Below, piece after piece: positions 15,819 to 25,155 of a stretch of 39,619 nucleotides of DNA. This stretch comes from a bacterium (GTDB lineage: Bacteria > Sysuimicrobiota > Sysuimicrobiia > Sysuimicrobiales > Segetimicrobiaceae), in contig DATGJN010000070.1 in NCBI GenBank assembly GCA_035295165.1, positions 1 through 39,619 of the forward strand. Direction: 5' to 3'. The translations under genes were made by a program, and so were the position numbers. Position 1 is the stretch's first letter, and each line of letters opens with the position of its first letter. The notes below the pieces were generated by a model, which was given only the letters and a program-made list of their open reading frames with translations, was not told where the DNA came from and ran no database searches.

Positions 15819-17544
15819 CACCAACACCCTCCTTGACGGCACCTTTCTCGAGCTGCGCGCCGTACAATGCTACCGCCTTCTCGCTCGACACATATCCATT
15901 TTGCACGTCCTCCGTGACCAGATCCCTAGCACGACTCGTCGGCGTGCCATACCCGCCGCCCCCAGGTGAATGGATTGCGATCGTGTCGCCCTTTCGTAGT
16001 CGAATCTTGCGCAAAGGGCTGTAGACCGCCTTGCCGTTGACAATGATCGCCGCGAGACCCCCCGGCCGACCGCCTAGTATGCCCTTCGCCGGCCGTCGTA
16101 AACGCTGCGCACGGACGAATGCCTCCGCGTGGTCGGCAAGACACTCCACGACGACCCTCTGCCCCAGACCACCCCGGAACAAGCCAGCACCGCCTGAGTC
16201 AGTAATGAGCTCCTTCTCTCGGAACAACACCGGCGCAGTTGCTTCTATCATCTCTATCGGTGCGCACTCAGTATTGGTGGGGAACGCCAAGCATGACGGG
16301 CCATCCTTCGTGGAACGCGCTCCGAAGCCGCCAGCCGCGATTATGAGTGGTGAGAACGCACCCCGATCTGTGTCGGTACCCCGCAGGTTCAGGAGCGGTC
16401 TCGGCGCCCCGCACTCTGCAATGCAGTCGTGGGGCACGACCTCGGCAAGGGCGTCAAACAATAGCGTCGGAATAAAGTGCCCAACGGAACTGCGTGCAGA
16501 ACCTGCCGCCGGAAACCTACTATTCACTATCGAGCCCGCAGGAGCTATCACCTGGATTGGAGCAAAGATTCCTTCATTGAGCGGCAAAGCAGGTGCCAAA
16601 AGACACTTCAGGCCGTAGACCGTATATGCAGTCGTGAAGGAGAGGGCAACATTCACGCCGGCCGGCACTTGCGGTGACGACCCAGCGAAATCCACTAGGA
16701 CCCTATCGCCTTCAATGGTCACGTGCAACTTGACAGTAAAACTGAGGTGACCTATGCGCTCGGCCGCGAGGATCGACTGATATGTGCCATCTGGAATAGT
16801 TAGGATCGCGTTACGCATGTATGCCTCAGTCCGCTTGGCCAACTCGCGACACGTGTAGTGAAACCGTTCAATTGTTATTTCAGCACAGAGACTGGCCAGA
16901 CGCTCCGCGATTTTCCCGAGAGAGTTCAGCAGCGCGCTAATGTCCCCCATTACCTGTTCTGGGAGTCTGACGTTTGCCTGGATAAGACGAGACAGAGCAA
17001 CGTCTAGCCCTTGGTTGCTTGCAAACCTGATCGGCGGCACGCGCAGACCCTCTTCGAAAATCTCTGCAGCCGCGGCATCTCGACCGCGCCCACCGACATC
17101 AGGTAGATGCGCTACGACACCGGCAAGCGCGACAATCTTGCCATCGACGAAGACCGGAGCGAATAGGGTGAGGTCGAATAGGTGCCCGGTCCCCAGCCAC
17201 GGATCATTAGTGCCAATAATGTCTCCTGGCTTCCACTCAGCCAACGAGTATTGAGTCAGGATCTCGCGGGCAGTGTGGGTGATGGTTCCGAGAAAGGCGG
17301 GGATGCTCTGGGCGGATTGAACGACTGTACCGCCATCAATAGTGAGAATCGCACAGGTAAAGTCCTTTGACTCTCGTACGATGGTGGAGAAAGCGGTGCG
17401 CATCAGTACCACACCCGCTTCATCCACTATCGCCTGGAGGCGACCTCTGTCGATTTCGAGTTCGATAAAGGCTCCGGCCCCACTGGTGTCGCCATCAGAT
17501 TGGACCAATGCTCGCTCGGGAGCGAAGCCGCCTTCAGTGGCCAT
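15811..17544 (-). CDS. hyuB: Hydantoinase B/oxoprolinase family subunit (HyuB-like)
   Basis: 577 aa, normal for HyuB. Family blocks are LQAIVDEAGVVLMRTAFSTI and RESKDFTCAIL near the N-terminus, PGDIIGTNDPWLGTGHL around 105, AHLPDVGGRG, the middle PAGVNVALSFTTAYTVYGLK, and the glycine-rich end DSGGAGLFRGGLGQRVVVE and HSPGGGGYGTPTSR. With HyuA it forms the ATP-dependent N-methylhydantoinase, oxoprolinase or acetone-carboxylase-type core, in which HyuA activates by phosphorylation and HyuB completes the reaction. It starts inside the last codons of hyuA (11-bp overlap) and overlaps the AtuA-family start by 8 bp, so co-translation is expected. No acetone carboxylase gamma subunit is present, which argues against acetone carboxylation. 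Confidence 0.92.
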   Translation of the reverse strand: MATEGGFAPERALVQSDGDTSGAGAFIELEIDRGRLQAIVDEAGVVLMRTAFSTIVRESKDFTCAILTIDGGTVVQSAQSIPAFLGTITHTAREILTQYSLAEWKPGDIIGTNDPWLGTGHLFDLTLFAPVFVDGKIVALAGVVAHLPDVGGRGRDAAAAEIFEEGLRVPPIRFASNQGLDVALSRLIQANVRLPEQVMGDISALLNSLGKIAERLASLCAEITIERFHYTCRELAKRTEAYMRNAILTIPDGTYQSILAAERIGHLSFTVKLHVTIEGDRVLVDFAGSSPQVPAGVNVALSFTTAYTVYGLKCLLAPALPLNEGIFAPIQVIAPAGSIVNSRFPAAGSARSSVGHFIPTLLFDALAEVVPHDCIAECGAPRPLLNLRGTDTDRGAFSPLIIAAGGFGARSTKDGPSCLAFPTNTECAPIEMIEATAPVLFREKELITDSGGAGLFRGGLGQRVVVECLADHAEAFVRAQRLRRPAKGILGGRPGGLAAIIVNGKAVYSPLRKIRLRKGDTIAIHSPGGGGYGTPTSRARDLVTEDVQNGYVSSEKAVALYGAQLEKGAVKEGVGDD

Positions 17545-19615
17545 GGAGGTGAGCTCCGCTAACGGAATGAATCACGACATTTCCCTCCGGATCCACGGAC
17601 ATGCGATGTGCAGGTCCGACGACGATTGTCGATGCTTCATCCTGAATCAATATCGGACCCGCACCGGTCATTCCTGGAGACAAGGACGCACGATCGAGCA
17701 GCTTGGCCTCCATCCACGACAGGCGTGGTCCGAAATAGGCGCGTCGGGTTGTAGCGGATCGAGGCCGGGAAGTCGTGAGCCTCTTGTGCCGAGGCATGGC
17801 AGATGGAGCTTGAGTCAGCCGCACACTCCAGCCTACGATCTCTAGCTTACCAGGCCACGGTGGCCTCCCAAACCGAGCCTCGTATTCCTTTCGAAAGGCG
17901 GAAGCCAACCCGTCGAGTGGCGCTTCCGGAGCAACGAGTAGGTCTACATCGTACGCTTGCCCCTGGACTCTCACATTCAGGTGGCAAGTCGCCGTCATCC
18001 CGGTTCCGTTTTCGGTGTGCCTGGAACGTAAGTCCCGCTCCACTGCCAGCAGACGGCGCCGCAGCTCCTCGGACGTGAGGCCTTCAAGCGGTACGATCTG
18101 GGCCACGGATTGATCGACGGTCCGAGGTGCCAGCAACAATCCGATCGCCGAGCCAACCCCCGCGTCCACCGGGCAGATCACGCGAACGGCTCCAAGTCTG
18201 GACATGATCCCTGAGGCGTGCACCGGCCCGGCGCCTCCGGTGGCAATCAGCGTAACGGCGCCTGGATCGATGCCATGCTCCAGACAATGCAAGCGTACGG
18301 CTCTGCTCATGTTCTCATTTACTACATCGTAGATGCCCCAAGCTGCGACAATCGGGTCCCGGGTGCCGGTCCTGCTGAGTATGTGTGCCTCTATCGCGTG
18401 CTGGGCGCGTGCCACGTCCAATTGGAGGTCGCCCCCCGCAAAGTCGGCAGCACCCAAATAGCCTAGAACCGCGTCCGCATCAGTAACTGTCGGCAACTCG
18501 CCCCCGAGCGCATAACAGGCCGGGCCAGGGTTCGCGCCCGCACTGGAAGGGCCAACTTGAAGCAACCCAAGGTTGTTGATCGAGGCGATGCTGCCACCAC
18601 CAGCACCGATTTCAATCAAATCAAGGCTCGGAAGCCGCAAGGGGAGACCGCTCCCATCGACGAGTCTGTGAAGCCGTGCGACCCGCAGCTCCTCCGTCAG
18701 GGCTGGCACGCCATCTCTTATCAAGCACGCTTTGGCAGTCGTCCCCCCGATGTCCAACGCCACACTTAACGGCTCTCCACACCGCTGGGCAACGGCGCTT
18801 GCGGCGATGATCCCGGCCGCCGGCCCCGATTCGAGGATGCGCGCTGGGTAGCGGCTAGCCTCCTCCGGAGAACACATTCCCCCATCGGATTTCATGATTC
18901 CTACGCGGCCGTTGAACCCCCGTCGGATCAGCGATTCCGACAAGTCCCGCAAGTAAGAAGAGATGCGCGGACCGACATACGCATTGATCACGGTGGCGAT
19001 GAACCTTTCATACTCGCGTACAATCGGGGCGACCTCCGACGATACGCTGAAGTACGTCTCGGGGCATTCACGGGCGACCATCTCGGCCGCTTGCTTTTCG
19101 TGTTCATCATTAGCGTACGAGTTCAAAAAGCAAATGGCGATGGCGTCCCTATCACGTAACTGTTGAGTCGCTGCGAGCACCGACTGACCGTCCAATTGAC
19201 TATGAACTTGACCTTGAGCGGTCATCCGTTCAAGGATTCCGCAGCGCCACTGACGCGGCACTAAGACTGAGGGGAGGTCGATCTGAAGATCGTACAGGTC
19301 ATACCGATCTTCCTGGCCGATTTCGATGATGTCGCGAAATCCGGCCGTTGTCATGAGGCCGACTTTCGCGCCAGTTCGCTCGATCAGCGTATTCGATGCC
19401 AGCGTAGTTGCATGGACGAAAAACTCAGCCTCAGTCAATTCGATTTCCGCCTTGGTGCGAATCGCTTCGAGGGCGTTAAAAACACCATCGAGCGGGTGCA
19501 CCGTCGTCAGCACCTTTCCTGTCACGTAAGTTCCGTCGGAGCCATCCACCGCTACGATGTCTGTGAAGGTGCCGCCGATGTCTACACCGATTAGCCAGCT
19601 GCCTGCCGACCTCAC
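17534..19615 (-). CDS. hyuA: Hydantoinase A/oxoprolinase family subunit (HyuA-like)
   Basis: 693 aa from a GTG at 19615 with GGAGGA 9 nt upstream. The open frame runs 234 bp further up, but that part is low-quality sequence. It is an ASKHA-fold ATPase: first phosphate loop GVDIGGTFTDIVAVDG (residues 10-25), HATTLASNTLIERTG, second phosphate motif ALDIGGTTAKACLI near 290, IGAGGGSIA, the cysteine segment SSAGANPGPACYALGG, and adenosine motif ATGGAGPVHASG near 510. It should activate the substrate by ATP-dependent phosphorylation for HyuB. Bases 19616-19889 between it and the binding-protein gene show no gene and no clear terminator, so read-through from the transporter genes is likely. Confidence 0.92.
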   Translation of the reverse strand: MRSAGSWLIGVDIGGTFTDIVAVDGSDGTYVTGKVLTTVHPLDGVFNALEAIRTKAEIELTEAEFFVHATTLASNTLIERTGAKVGLMTTAGFRDIIEIGQEDRYDLYDLQIDLPSVLVPRQWRCGILERMTAQGQVHSQLDGQSVLAATQQLRDRDAIAICFLNSYANDEHEKQAAEMVARECPETYFSVSSEVAPIVREYERFIATVINAYVGPRISSYLRDLSESLIRRGFNGRVGIMKSDGGMCSPEEASRYPARILESGPAAGIIAASAVAQRCGEPLSVALDIGGTTAKACLIRDGVPALTEELRVARLHRLVDGSGLPLRLPSLDLIEIGAGGGSIASINNLGLLQVGPSSAGANPGPACYALGGELPTVTDADAVLGYLGAADFAGGDLQLDVARAQHAIEAHILSRTGTRDPIVAAWGIYDVVNENMSRAVRLHCLEHGIDPGAVTLIATGGAGPVHASGIMSRLGAVRVICPVDAGVGSAIGLLLAPRTVDQSVAQIVPLEGLTSEELRRRLLAVERDLRSRHTENGTGMTATCHLNVRVQGQAYDVDLLVAPEAPLDGLASAFRKEYEARFGRPPWPGKLEIVGWSVRLTQAPSAMPRHKRLTTSRPRSATTRRAYFGPRLSWMEAKLLDRASLSPGMTGAGPILIQDEASTIVVGPAHRMSVDPEGNVVIHSVSGAHLHGH

Positions 19616-19889
19616 TTCAGGGTCTCCTCCCTGCAGTGTGCCGTGGTGGCCCGTCGCATCCGGCTCCTGCAGCAGTTCGATGAATTGGGCACTGCCGTGC
19701 CGCGCCCGCAGACTACCGTGCGCACAGCCGTCCACGAACTCGAGTGCCCAGCAGGGCGCTGCCGGCCTCAGTGCCAGCTTCGCCCCCGCCGACGCCGCTC
19801 CACGTGCACACGCCTCCGTGGCCAATACGACGCGCCGAGGCCACGGCACGACCGACTACGCGACAGATCTCCTCGTTGAGCAATGGAGT

Positions 19890-21122
19890 TCAGAATGTCG
19901 ACATCGCGGAGGCCGGCACCGTCATTATTTGTACGCGCTGTCCGCTGGCAGTCCACCCCTCAATGCTCCACGTACCGAAGATATTATGGTACTGGTTGTA
20001 GCCCGTACTGCCAGTGGCCCCCTGGTAGCTGATCTTCTTCCCCGCGCTCAGCAGCTGGATGCATTGCGAGTAAAAGTAACATACCGTCCCCGGAGGGTTT
20101 GCCACGTCCAGAATCTTCTCATTGAAGACCGCCGGATTGGTCGACTTGGCGTCGGTCATCGCGAGCGATGCGATCACAACCGCGTCGTACATATTCTCTG
20201 ACAGCGTATCGGGCTGACTCTTTCCCAACACTTTCTGATACATGGCCGTGTAATGCTGCCATGCGGGTCCGGAGGGCGGCGCGCCGCTCGCACCGACGAG
20301 ATACTTGCTCGCGGCATCGAGGCCCATAGCTTGCGCAAACTCAAGGCCGTTGCTGTTGTCGGTGATGAACGGAACGTTGAGATGCCCGAGCTGCCCGAGT
20401 TCAGTAAACACGGTGTTGGCGGTCGCCACTGAGACAGCAATAAAGACGACCTGAGGTGGCGTCGCAAACGCCTTCTGTATCTCCGTTCTGTAGGAACTCT
20501 GACCTGGCGCTAACTTCTCAATGTCGAGTACCGTGCCACCATGCCTCTTGTACGCGGCAACGAGGTCAGGCACCTCGCCGAACGCGTTGGGGGTTGATTC
20601 AAAGAGGAGGGATGCCGTCATGTAGTGCTTGGCGATCGCATAGTATGCCATGGAAATGCTCAGGGTGGAGTCCGACGGATTGGCACGATAGACATATTTG
20701 TAAGTCATGTGGTCAAATGCATTAGATCCCGCCTCCGTGAATTCCACGAGCTGGGCGGGATCGTATAACGCTGCTACGCCGTCGAAATCGGGCATGGCCG
20801 GGCCGACCTCAAATGCCGGGTGCTGCAGATACAGCGTATGCCACGCCGTCACTGCATCCGTCGGATCTCCGCCAGTGTCAGCCGTTATGACGCTTAACTG
20901 CCGCCCCAGTACGCCACCGTTCCCATTCACATCGGCCACGGCCACCTGTACCCCATGAACAAACCACTGACCGACATGGGCGTGGAGACCCGTGAGTGGA
21001 AAGAGCTCTGCCACTACTATGGGTGGGGTGGCCCCCGTAGCTCCGCCGCACGTGGCGATCAAAGCACCCGCGGCGATGACCGTCAACACCACCATTGCGC
21101 CGCTGAATCGACTCCGTCGCAT
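19890..21122 (-). CDS. LIV-type ABC transporter substrate-binding protein
   Basis: 410 aa from the ATG at 21122, with AGGGGGT 7 nt upstream. The N-terminus RRSRFSGAMVVLTVIAAGAL leads to LIATC (Cys near residue 25). This is lipobox-like but has Thr before the Cys, so lipid anchoring is uncertain. The mature part is the two-lobed periplasmic-binding fold of the branched-chain amino acid family: VAELFPLTGLHAHVGQWFVH, VAVADVNGNGGVLGRQLSVI, YVYRANPSDSTLSISMAYYA, and LSENMYDAVVIASLAM. It captures the unknown substrate for LivHMGF, encoded just upstream in the transcript. Family members bind amino acids, amides, urea or aromatic acids. Confidence 0.93.
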   Translation of the reverse strand: MRRSRFSGAMVVLTVIAAGALIATCGGATGATPPIVVAELFPLTGLHAHVGQWFVHGVQVAVADVNGNGGVLGRQLSVITADTGGDPTDAVTAWHTLYLQHPAFEVGPAMPDFDGVAALYDPAQLVEFTEAGSNAFDHMTYKYVYRANPSDSTLSISMAYYAIAKHYMTASLLFESTPNAFGEVPDLVAAYKRHGGTVLDIEKLAPGQSSYRTEIQKAFATPPQVVFIAVSVATANTVFTELGQLGHLNVPFITDNSNGLEFAQAMGLDAASKYLVGASGAPPSGPAWQHYTAMYQKVLGKSQPDTLSENMYDAVVIASLAMTDAKSTNPAVFNEKILDVANPPGTVCYFYSQCIQLLSAGKKISYQGATGSTGYNQYHNIFGTWSIEGWTASGQRVQIMTVPASAMSTF

Positions 21123-21214
21123 GTGCATGACCCCCTGGGTGATCATTCTCGTTAGCACGATCCAGGCTAGGGACTGGAAGGACATCGGATGTTTCCTGGG
21201 CGTCAAGGATACAC

Positions 21215-22039
21215 TCAGTCGTGTTGCTGTCCCACCCCCTTTGCCAGGAACAACGCCGCGAGATCGTGCTGCCCAATCCTGTCAGCTGGGCCGTCAATCG
21301 CGTTCTGACCAGCGGTCATCACGTACACCCAGTGTGCATTGGCAATCGCAAGATCCACATTCTGCTCCACCACGAACACGGCTGTCCCTTCCGCGGCGAT
21401 GCGCTGAACCTGCCTCCAAACAACAGCCACGTTAGGGGGCGAAAGCCCCGCAGTCGGTTCATCGAGCAGCAGCACCTTCGGATCCAACATTAGGCCGCGC
21501 GCCATCGCAAGCATGGTTCGCTGGCCGCCGCTCAGTGTAATTGCCTTGCGCCCCCTGGCCGCCGCTAAGTCAGGGAACATCGAGAACACGGTATCGATTC
21601 GCGGCCGGATATCTCCTCGGCGCATGAAGGCCCCCATCTCTAAGTTCTCGACGATCGTCATCGAAGGGAACACATTGTCCACCTGCGGAACATAGGCCAT
21701 GCCGCACTGCGCGATCCGATATGGCGGCCATCCAGTCACATCTTGCGCACCGATCATGACAGTGCCCTCAGTGGCGCGAATCAATCCGAACATGGCCTTC
21801 AGCAGTGTCGACTTGCCTGCACCGTTCGGGCCAACGACCGCCACAATGGAGCCAGCATCCGCACGAACCGATACATCGCTGATGACTGGCACCGATCCAT
21901 ACCCAGCAGTGAGGTGATCCGCACAGACAGCAGGCAATTCACGCACCTCGTGGATCGCAGCGACGGGGGCAAGGTCGCGTCTTGGAATCTCGCCCCCTTC
22001 CCCTGAGTGAACAACGCAGCCGACTGGATCGCCCGCCAC
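21215..22039 (-). CDS. livF: LIV-type ABC transporter ATPase, LivF
   Basis: 274 aa from a GTG at 22039. The first 30 residues do not look like the family, so the real start may be the in-frame GTG before RELPAVCADHL. ATPase motifs are complete: Walker A VGPNGAGKST, Q-loop segment YVPQVDNVFPSMTIVENLEM, signature LSGGQRTMLAMARGL, Walker B KVLLLDEPTAGLSP, and the LivF-type switch VFVVEQNVDLA. It hydrolyses ATP with LivG at the inner face of the membrane to drive uptake. Confidence 0.92.
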   Translation of the reverse strand: MAGDPVGCVVHSGEGGEIPRRDLAPVAAIHEVRELPAVCADHLTAGYGSVPVISDVSVRADAGSIVAVVGPNGAGKSTLLKAMFGLIRATEGTVMIGAQDVTGWPPYRIAQCGMAYVPQVDNVFPSMTIVENLEMGAFMRRGDIRPRIDTVFSMFPDLAAARGRKAITLSGGQRTMLAMARGLMLDPKVLLLDEPTAGLSPPNVAVVWRQVQRIAAEGTAVFVVEQNVDLAIANAHWVYVMTAGQNAIDGPADRIGQHDLAALFLAKGVGQQHD

Positions 22040-22096
22040 TCCACGGACGCGCTTCAGTGCCCAAGAACCCGCGGTTATGCATCCGGAGCGCGCGCC

Positions 22097-22870
22097 TCAC
22101 GCCTCGACACTCCCGCCTAGGTACGCTTTAACTACCTCGGGATCGTTGCGCAACTCCGCCATTTGTCCGATCGCTAGCGTCCGGCCGTAGGCCATTACGA
22201 TCACCTGATCACAAATCCGGTCCACGACGCGCAGATTGTGCTCAACCAACAGCAAGGTGATCCCGGATTCGCGGAGCCTCAGAATATGTTCACACAGTCG
22301 CTCCACGAGTGCGGGATTGACACCCGCCATGGGCTCATCAAGTACGAGCAGCTTCGGTTCCGCCATCACCGCGCGGGCCAACTCCAAGAGCCGCTTCTCA
22401 CCGCCGCTCAGGTTTCTTGCGTACTGATCGCGCAGAACATACAAACCAAATGTGTTGAGGACGTCCAGAGCCTTACTCACGTGGCGGCGATCTTCGCGTC
22501 GGCCCAAGCTTGGGCGGAACAAGACGTTCCGCAGACGCTCCCCCGGTTGGTCGGGAGGGGGGACCAACATGTTCTCGAGCACACTTAGACCGCCAAATTC
22601 TCTCGATAGTTGAAATGTCCGAATCAGTCCCCGCCGTGCAATACGATACATCGGCCAACGACTAATGTCGCCGCCGTCAAACACAATGCGGCCTTGCTGC
22701 AGTGGGAGAGCTCCTGCAAGCAGGTTGACGACGGTCGACTTACCAGCACCATTAGGCCCGATCAGCGCGCCCACTCGCCCAGCATCAAGACTGAAGGCGC
22801 AGCCGGCAACCGCTCTAACTCCACCAAATGCATGGCTCAAACCTTCAACTTCGAGAATGCCTCTTGTCAT
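22097..22870 (-). CDS. livG: LIV-type ABC transporter ATPase, LivG
   Basis: 257 aa from the ATG at 22870, which overlaps the livM stop as ATGA; the longer frame upstream is a shadow of livM. Walker A IGPNGAGKST, the LivG-specific LIRTFQLSREFGGLSVLENM, signature LSGGEKRLLELARAVM, Walker B KLLVLDEPMAGVNP, and the H-loop LLLVEHNLRVVDRICD are all intact. It partners LivF. The very short ends and overlaps support one operon. Confidence 0.95.
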   Translation of the reverse strand: MTRGILEVEGLSHAFGGVRAVAGCAFSLDAGRVGALIGPNGAGKSTVVNLLAGALPLQQGRIVFDGGDISRWPMYRIARRGLIRTFQLSREFGGLSVLENMLVPPPDQPGERLRNVLFRPSLGRREDRRHVSKALDVLNTFGLYVLRDQYARNLSGGEKRLLELARAVMAEPKLLVLDEPMAGVNPALVERLCEHILRLRESGITLLLVEHNLRVVDRICDQVIVMAYGRTLAIGQMAELRNDPEVVKAYLGGSVEA

Positions 22871-23889
22871 CGTCCCGCTCCAGAGTTGTTGCTCAGCGAT
22901 GACGCCGGCATTTGGGCACCTGGCATGTGCAAACCTCGTGGGAAACGCGCCCTGCGTTCCGGAACCAGACCTTGCGGGTGGAATCGCAGAGTGACAATCA
23001 AGAGTATTCCAATCACAATGTTCCGAGCTGCAGCGATCAGCAGCGGGTGCCCTGGCACCGGGGGGAGGAAACGTGTGCCCTCTATGAACACCACCGTTAC
23101 AATCAACGTCCCTACCGCCGCACCAAGGTTGTTGCCTTGCCCACCGATAATCATTGCAGCCCAGACAATGAACGTCTCCGCGGTGGTCCATGAGTCCGGA
23201 GCAATCCCACCTATAAACTCAATCAATAACCCTCCAGCGATACCTGCATATACACAGCCGATGCCCATGGCAAGCATTCGAACCTTCACCGTGTCCTTGC
23301 CAAATGTCGCCGCGACGTCGACATCTTCTCTTATTGCCCGCATGGTTCGGCCCAGCGCTGAGTGATAGATGCGATGCGCCACGAACCACAGCGCCAGCAT
23401 GATCACGACGCAAACGCCCAAGAAAAACAGCGTGTAGTCATTCGGGCTGAGATTCAGTAAACGGTTGAGCGGCTGCGGGATTCCCCGTAGTCCGAACCAT
23501 CCGTTAAACAAGGGCGTGAGGTTCCCAACCAAGTCATAACAGATTGTAGCGAACGCCACCGTGACAATGCCGAGGTAGTCGCTACGTAGATTCCAGCGTG
23601 AGAGGATCGTTCCACCAACCGCAATCCCCAACACACCCGCAACGATCGCACCTAATGCGAGTGTAAGCGGGAAGGGCCACCCCAACCCCAAGATGTATTC
23701 TTGATCTGTTCCGGCCGCTGGCGGCAGCGCACTGACTCCAGCGAAATAGGCACCGGCCGCCAAAAATGTGATGTAGGCGAAGTCCAAGATGCCCGTGTAT
23801 CCAAACTGAATATTGAGACCCAGGGTTAAGATATTGTAGATGCAAAACAACACGGCCATCGTCGCCAAGTAGTAGACGATGTCGTTCAT
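22867..23889 (-). CDS. livM: LIV-type ABC transporter permease, LivM
   Basis: 340 aa inner-membrane protein with about 8-10 hydrophobic segments. Family blocks: LGLNIQFGYTGILDFAYITF, RSDYLGIVTVAFATI, LGRTMRAIREDVDVAATFGK (the EAA-type cytoplasmic loop), VYAGIAGGLLIEFIGGI, AAMIIGGQGNNLGAAVGTLI, and RFHPQGLVPERR at the end. It forms the channel with LivH, whose stop lies 3 nt before this start. Confidence 0.95.
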   Translation of the reverse strand: MNDIVYYLATMAVLFCIYNILTLGLNIQFGYTGILDFAYITFLAAGAYFAGVSALPPAAGTDQEYILGLGWPFPLTLALGAIVAGVLGIAVGGTILSRWNLRSDYLGIVTVAFATICYDLVGNLTPLFNGWFGLRGIPQPLNRLLNLSPNDYTLFFLGVCVVIMLALWFVAHRIYHSALGRTMRAIREDVDVAATFGKDTVKVRMLAMGIGCVYAGIAGGLLIEFIGGIAPDSWTTAETFIVWAAMIIGGQGNNLGAAVGTLIVTVVFIEGTRFLPPVPGHPLLIAAARNIVIGILLIVTLRFHPQGLVPERRARFPRGLHMPGAQMPASSLSNNSGAGR

Positions 23890-23892
23890 CGC

Positions 23893-24768
23893 TTACGCCT
23901 TCCCTTGGGTGGGAATGAGCCCCTGCGGCCGGATCAGTATCATCACGATCAGCACAAGGAAGGCAACATCGCTCTTCAGGGCCGAGTTGAGTACGGCCGC
24001 GGACATCTCCGTAACACTGCCAATCGTCAACGCCCCCAGCATCGCACCGTAGGGTTGGCCTACGCCCCCGACAATCACAGCAGCGAAGATAACGAACAAG
24101 AACTCCTCACCAAACGAAGGTTGGAATCCCCCAGCACTCAAAGCCAGCATCACCCCGGCCAAGCCAGCCAAACACCCGCTGATGAACCAGGTCCATAGCG
24201 TTACGCGATCTGTGTCTACGCCACCTACGCGCGCCAAGTTCAAGTTATCAGACATGGCACGCATTGCCTTACCCAATTTGGTGTATTTGAGCAACCAGTG
24301 GATCGCTAGCATGGCCCCCAAACCGATCGCCATAATGATTACCTGGTTCGGCGTGAAAATGAGAGGGCCGACGGAAAATACCTGTTGATTGGGAATGTCG
24401 AACTTTCGAAAGTCAGTGCCCCAAAGTATTTGAAAGATGTTGGCCAGTATCAACGACATGCCGAGGGTAACGATTAGCAAGAAAAGTAGTCGCGCACCAC
24501 GCCGGACAAAAGGCTTGAGGACGAACTCGCTGATGACCACGGCGCCCACGCCCGTAGCCACCGCACCACCAACCGCCGCAAGCCAAAAATCGACATGGAG
24601 CTGAACGTTGAGGATCCAACTCAAGTATGCTCCGAGTGTAAGGTACTCGCCGTACGCGAAGTTGACGTAGTTAGTGACTCCAAACTGCAAAGTCACGCCG
24701 ACAGCTGCCAACGCAAGGACTGATGCGGTCACCAAACCAAAGCCGAACGAATTGAGAATCAGATGCAT
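23893..24768 (-). CDS. livH: LIV-type ABC transporter permease, LivH
   Basis: 291 aa inner-membrane protein. Typical blocks: AAVGVTLQFGVTNYVNFAYG, GAYLSWILNVQL, LLIVTLGMSLILANIFQILW, LGKAMRAMSDNLNLARVGGV (coupling loop), GCLAGLAGVMLALSAGGFQP, VIVGGVGQPYGAMLGALTIG, and the end ILIRPQGLIPTQGKA. AAGGGGTGA stands upstream of the ATG at 24768. It is the first gene of the nine-gene run that ends with DUF4387. Confidence 0.95.
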   Translation of the reverse strand: MHLILNSFGFGLVTASVLALAAVGVTLQFGVTNYVNFAYGEYLTLGAYLSWILNVQLHVDFWLAAVGGAVATGVGAVVISEFVLKPFVRRGARLLFLLIVTLGMSLILANIFQILWGTDFRKFDIPNQQVFSVGPLIFTPNQVIIMAIGLGAMLAIHWLLKYTKLGKAMRAMSDNLNLARVGGVDTDRVTLWTWFISGCLAGLAGVMLALSAGGFQPSFGEEFLFVIFAAVIVGGVGQPYGAMLGALTIGSVTEMSAAVLNSALKSDVAFLVLIVMILIRPQGLIPTQGKA

Positions 24769-25155
24769 GCTCGGTCACCCCTTCTCGGCGAGCAGCCGGT
24801 TCCAGCCGGGCGTCTCAAACTGATCGCTGGTACCTCGGGATGGTTTCTCCTTGGCTGACGCCAGGGCTTCGGAGCTCCCTTCCAGTGCTCCGGATATCGG
24901 AGAGGGCGTCCGATGTCGAGGTTCCTCGGCACGACGCTTCGCGCGTGATGACACCACCGCGACTGCGTCTCTGTCATTCACTTCTTTGTGGTACACTGCG
25001 CCCAACTGCGGTAAAGCGTGATACCCGCGCATCGCCGCAGGGCGAGGCACGATGTGTAGCGAGTCGCGGCCCACCCTCGTTGCTTTTGGGGGCTGTTGCA
25101 TCATCGGTCGACCCGCGTTTCCCGCTCGTCACGCAACTGACGCACCCCCGACTGG
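24769..25155. other. 387-bp gap before the LIV run
   Basis: Expected to hold the promoter of the livH run, but I see no good -35/-10 pair on the minus strand. A 109-residue minus-strand frame at 24775-25104 ends 6 nt before livH with SDQFETPGWNRLLAEKG. It matches nothing I know and may be chance or a gene remnant. Read-through from the AceE-like gene is possible. Confidence 0.35.

Noticed and set aside
22871-23191. Long N-terminal extension of LivG
   Set aside because: It lies inside livM in another frame; the ATGA overlap at 22870 marks the real start.
24775-25104. Small protein of 109 residues before livH
   Set aside because: No recognisable family, no clear ribosome site and mixed composition. 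It is mentioned only in the intergenic entry.
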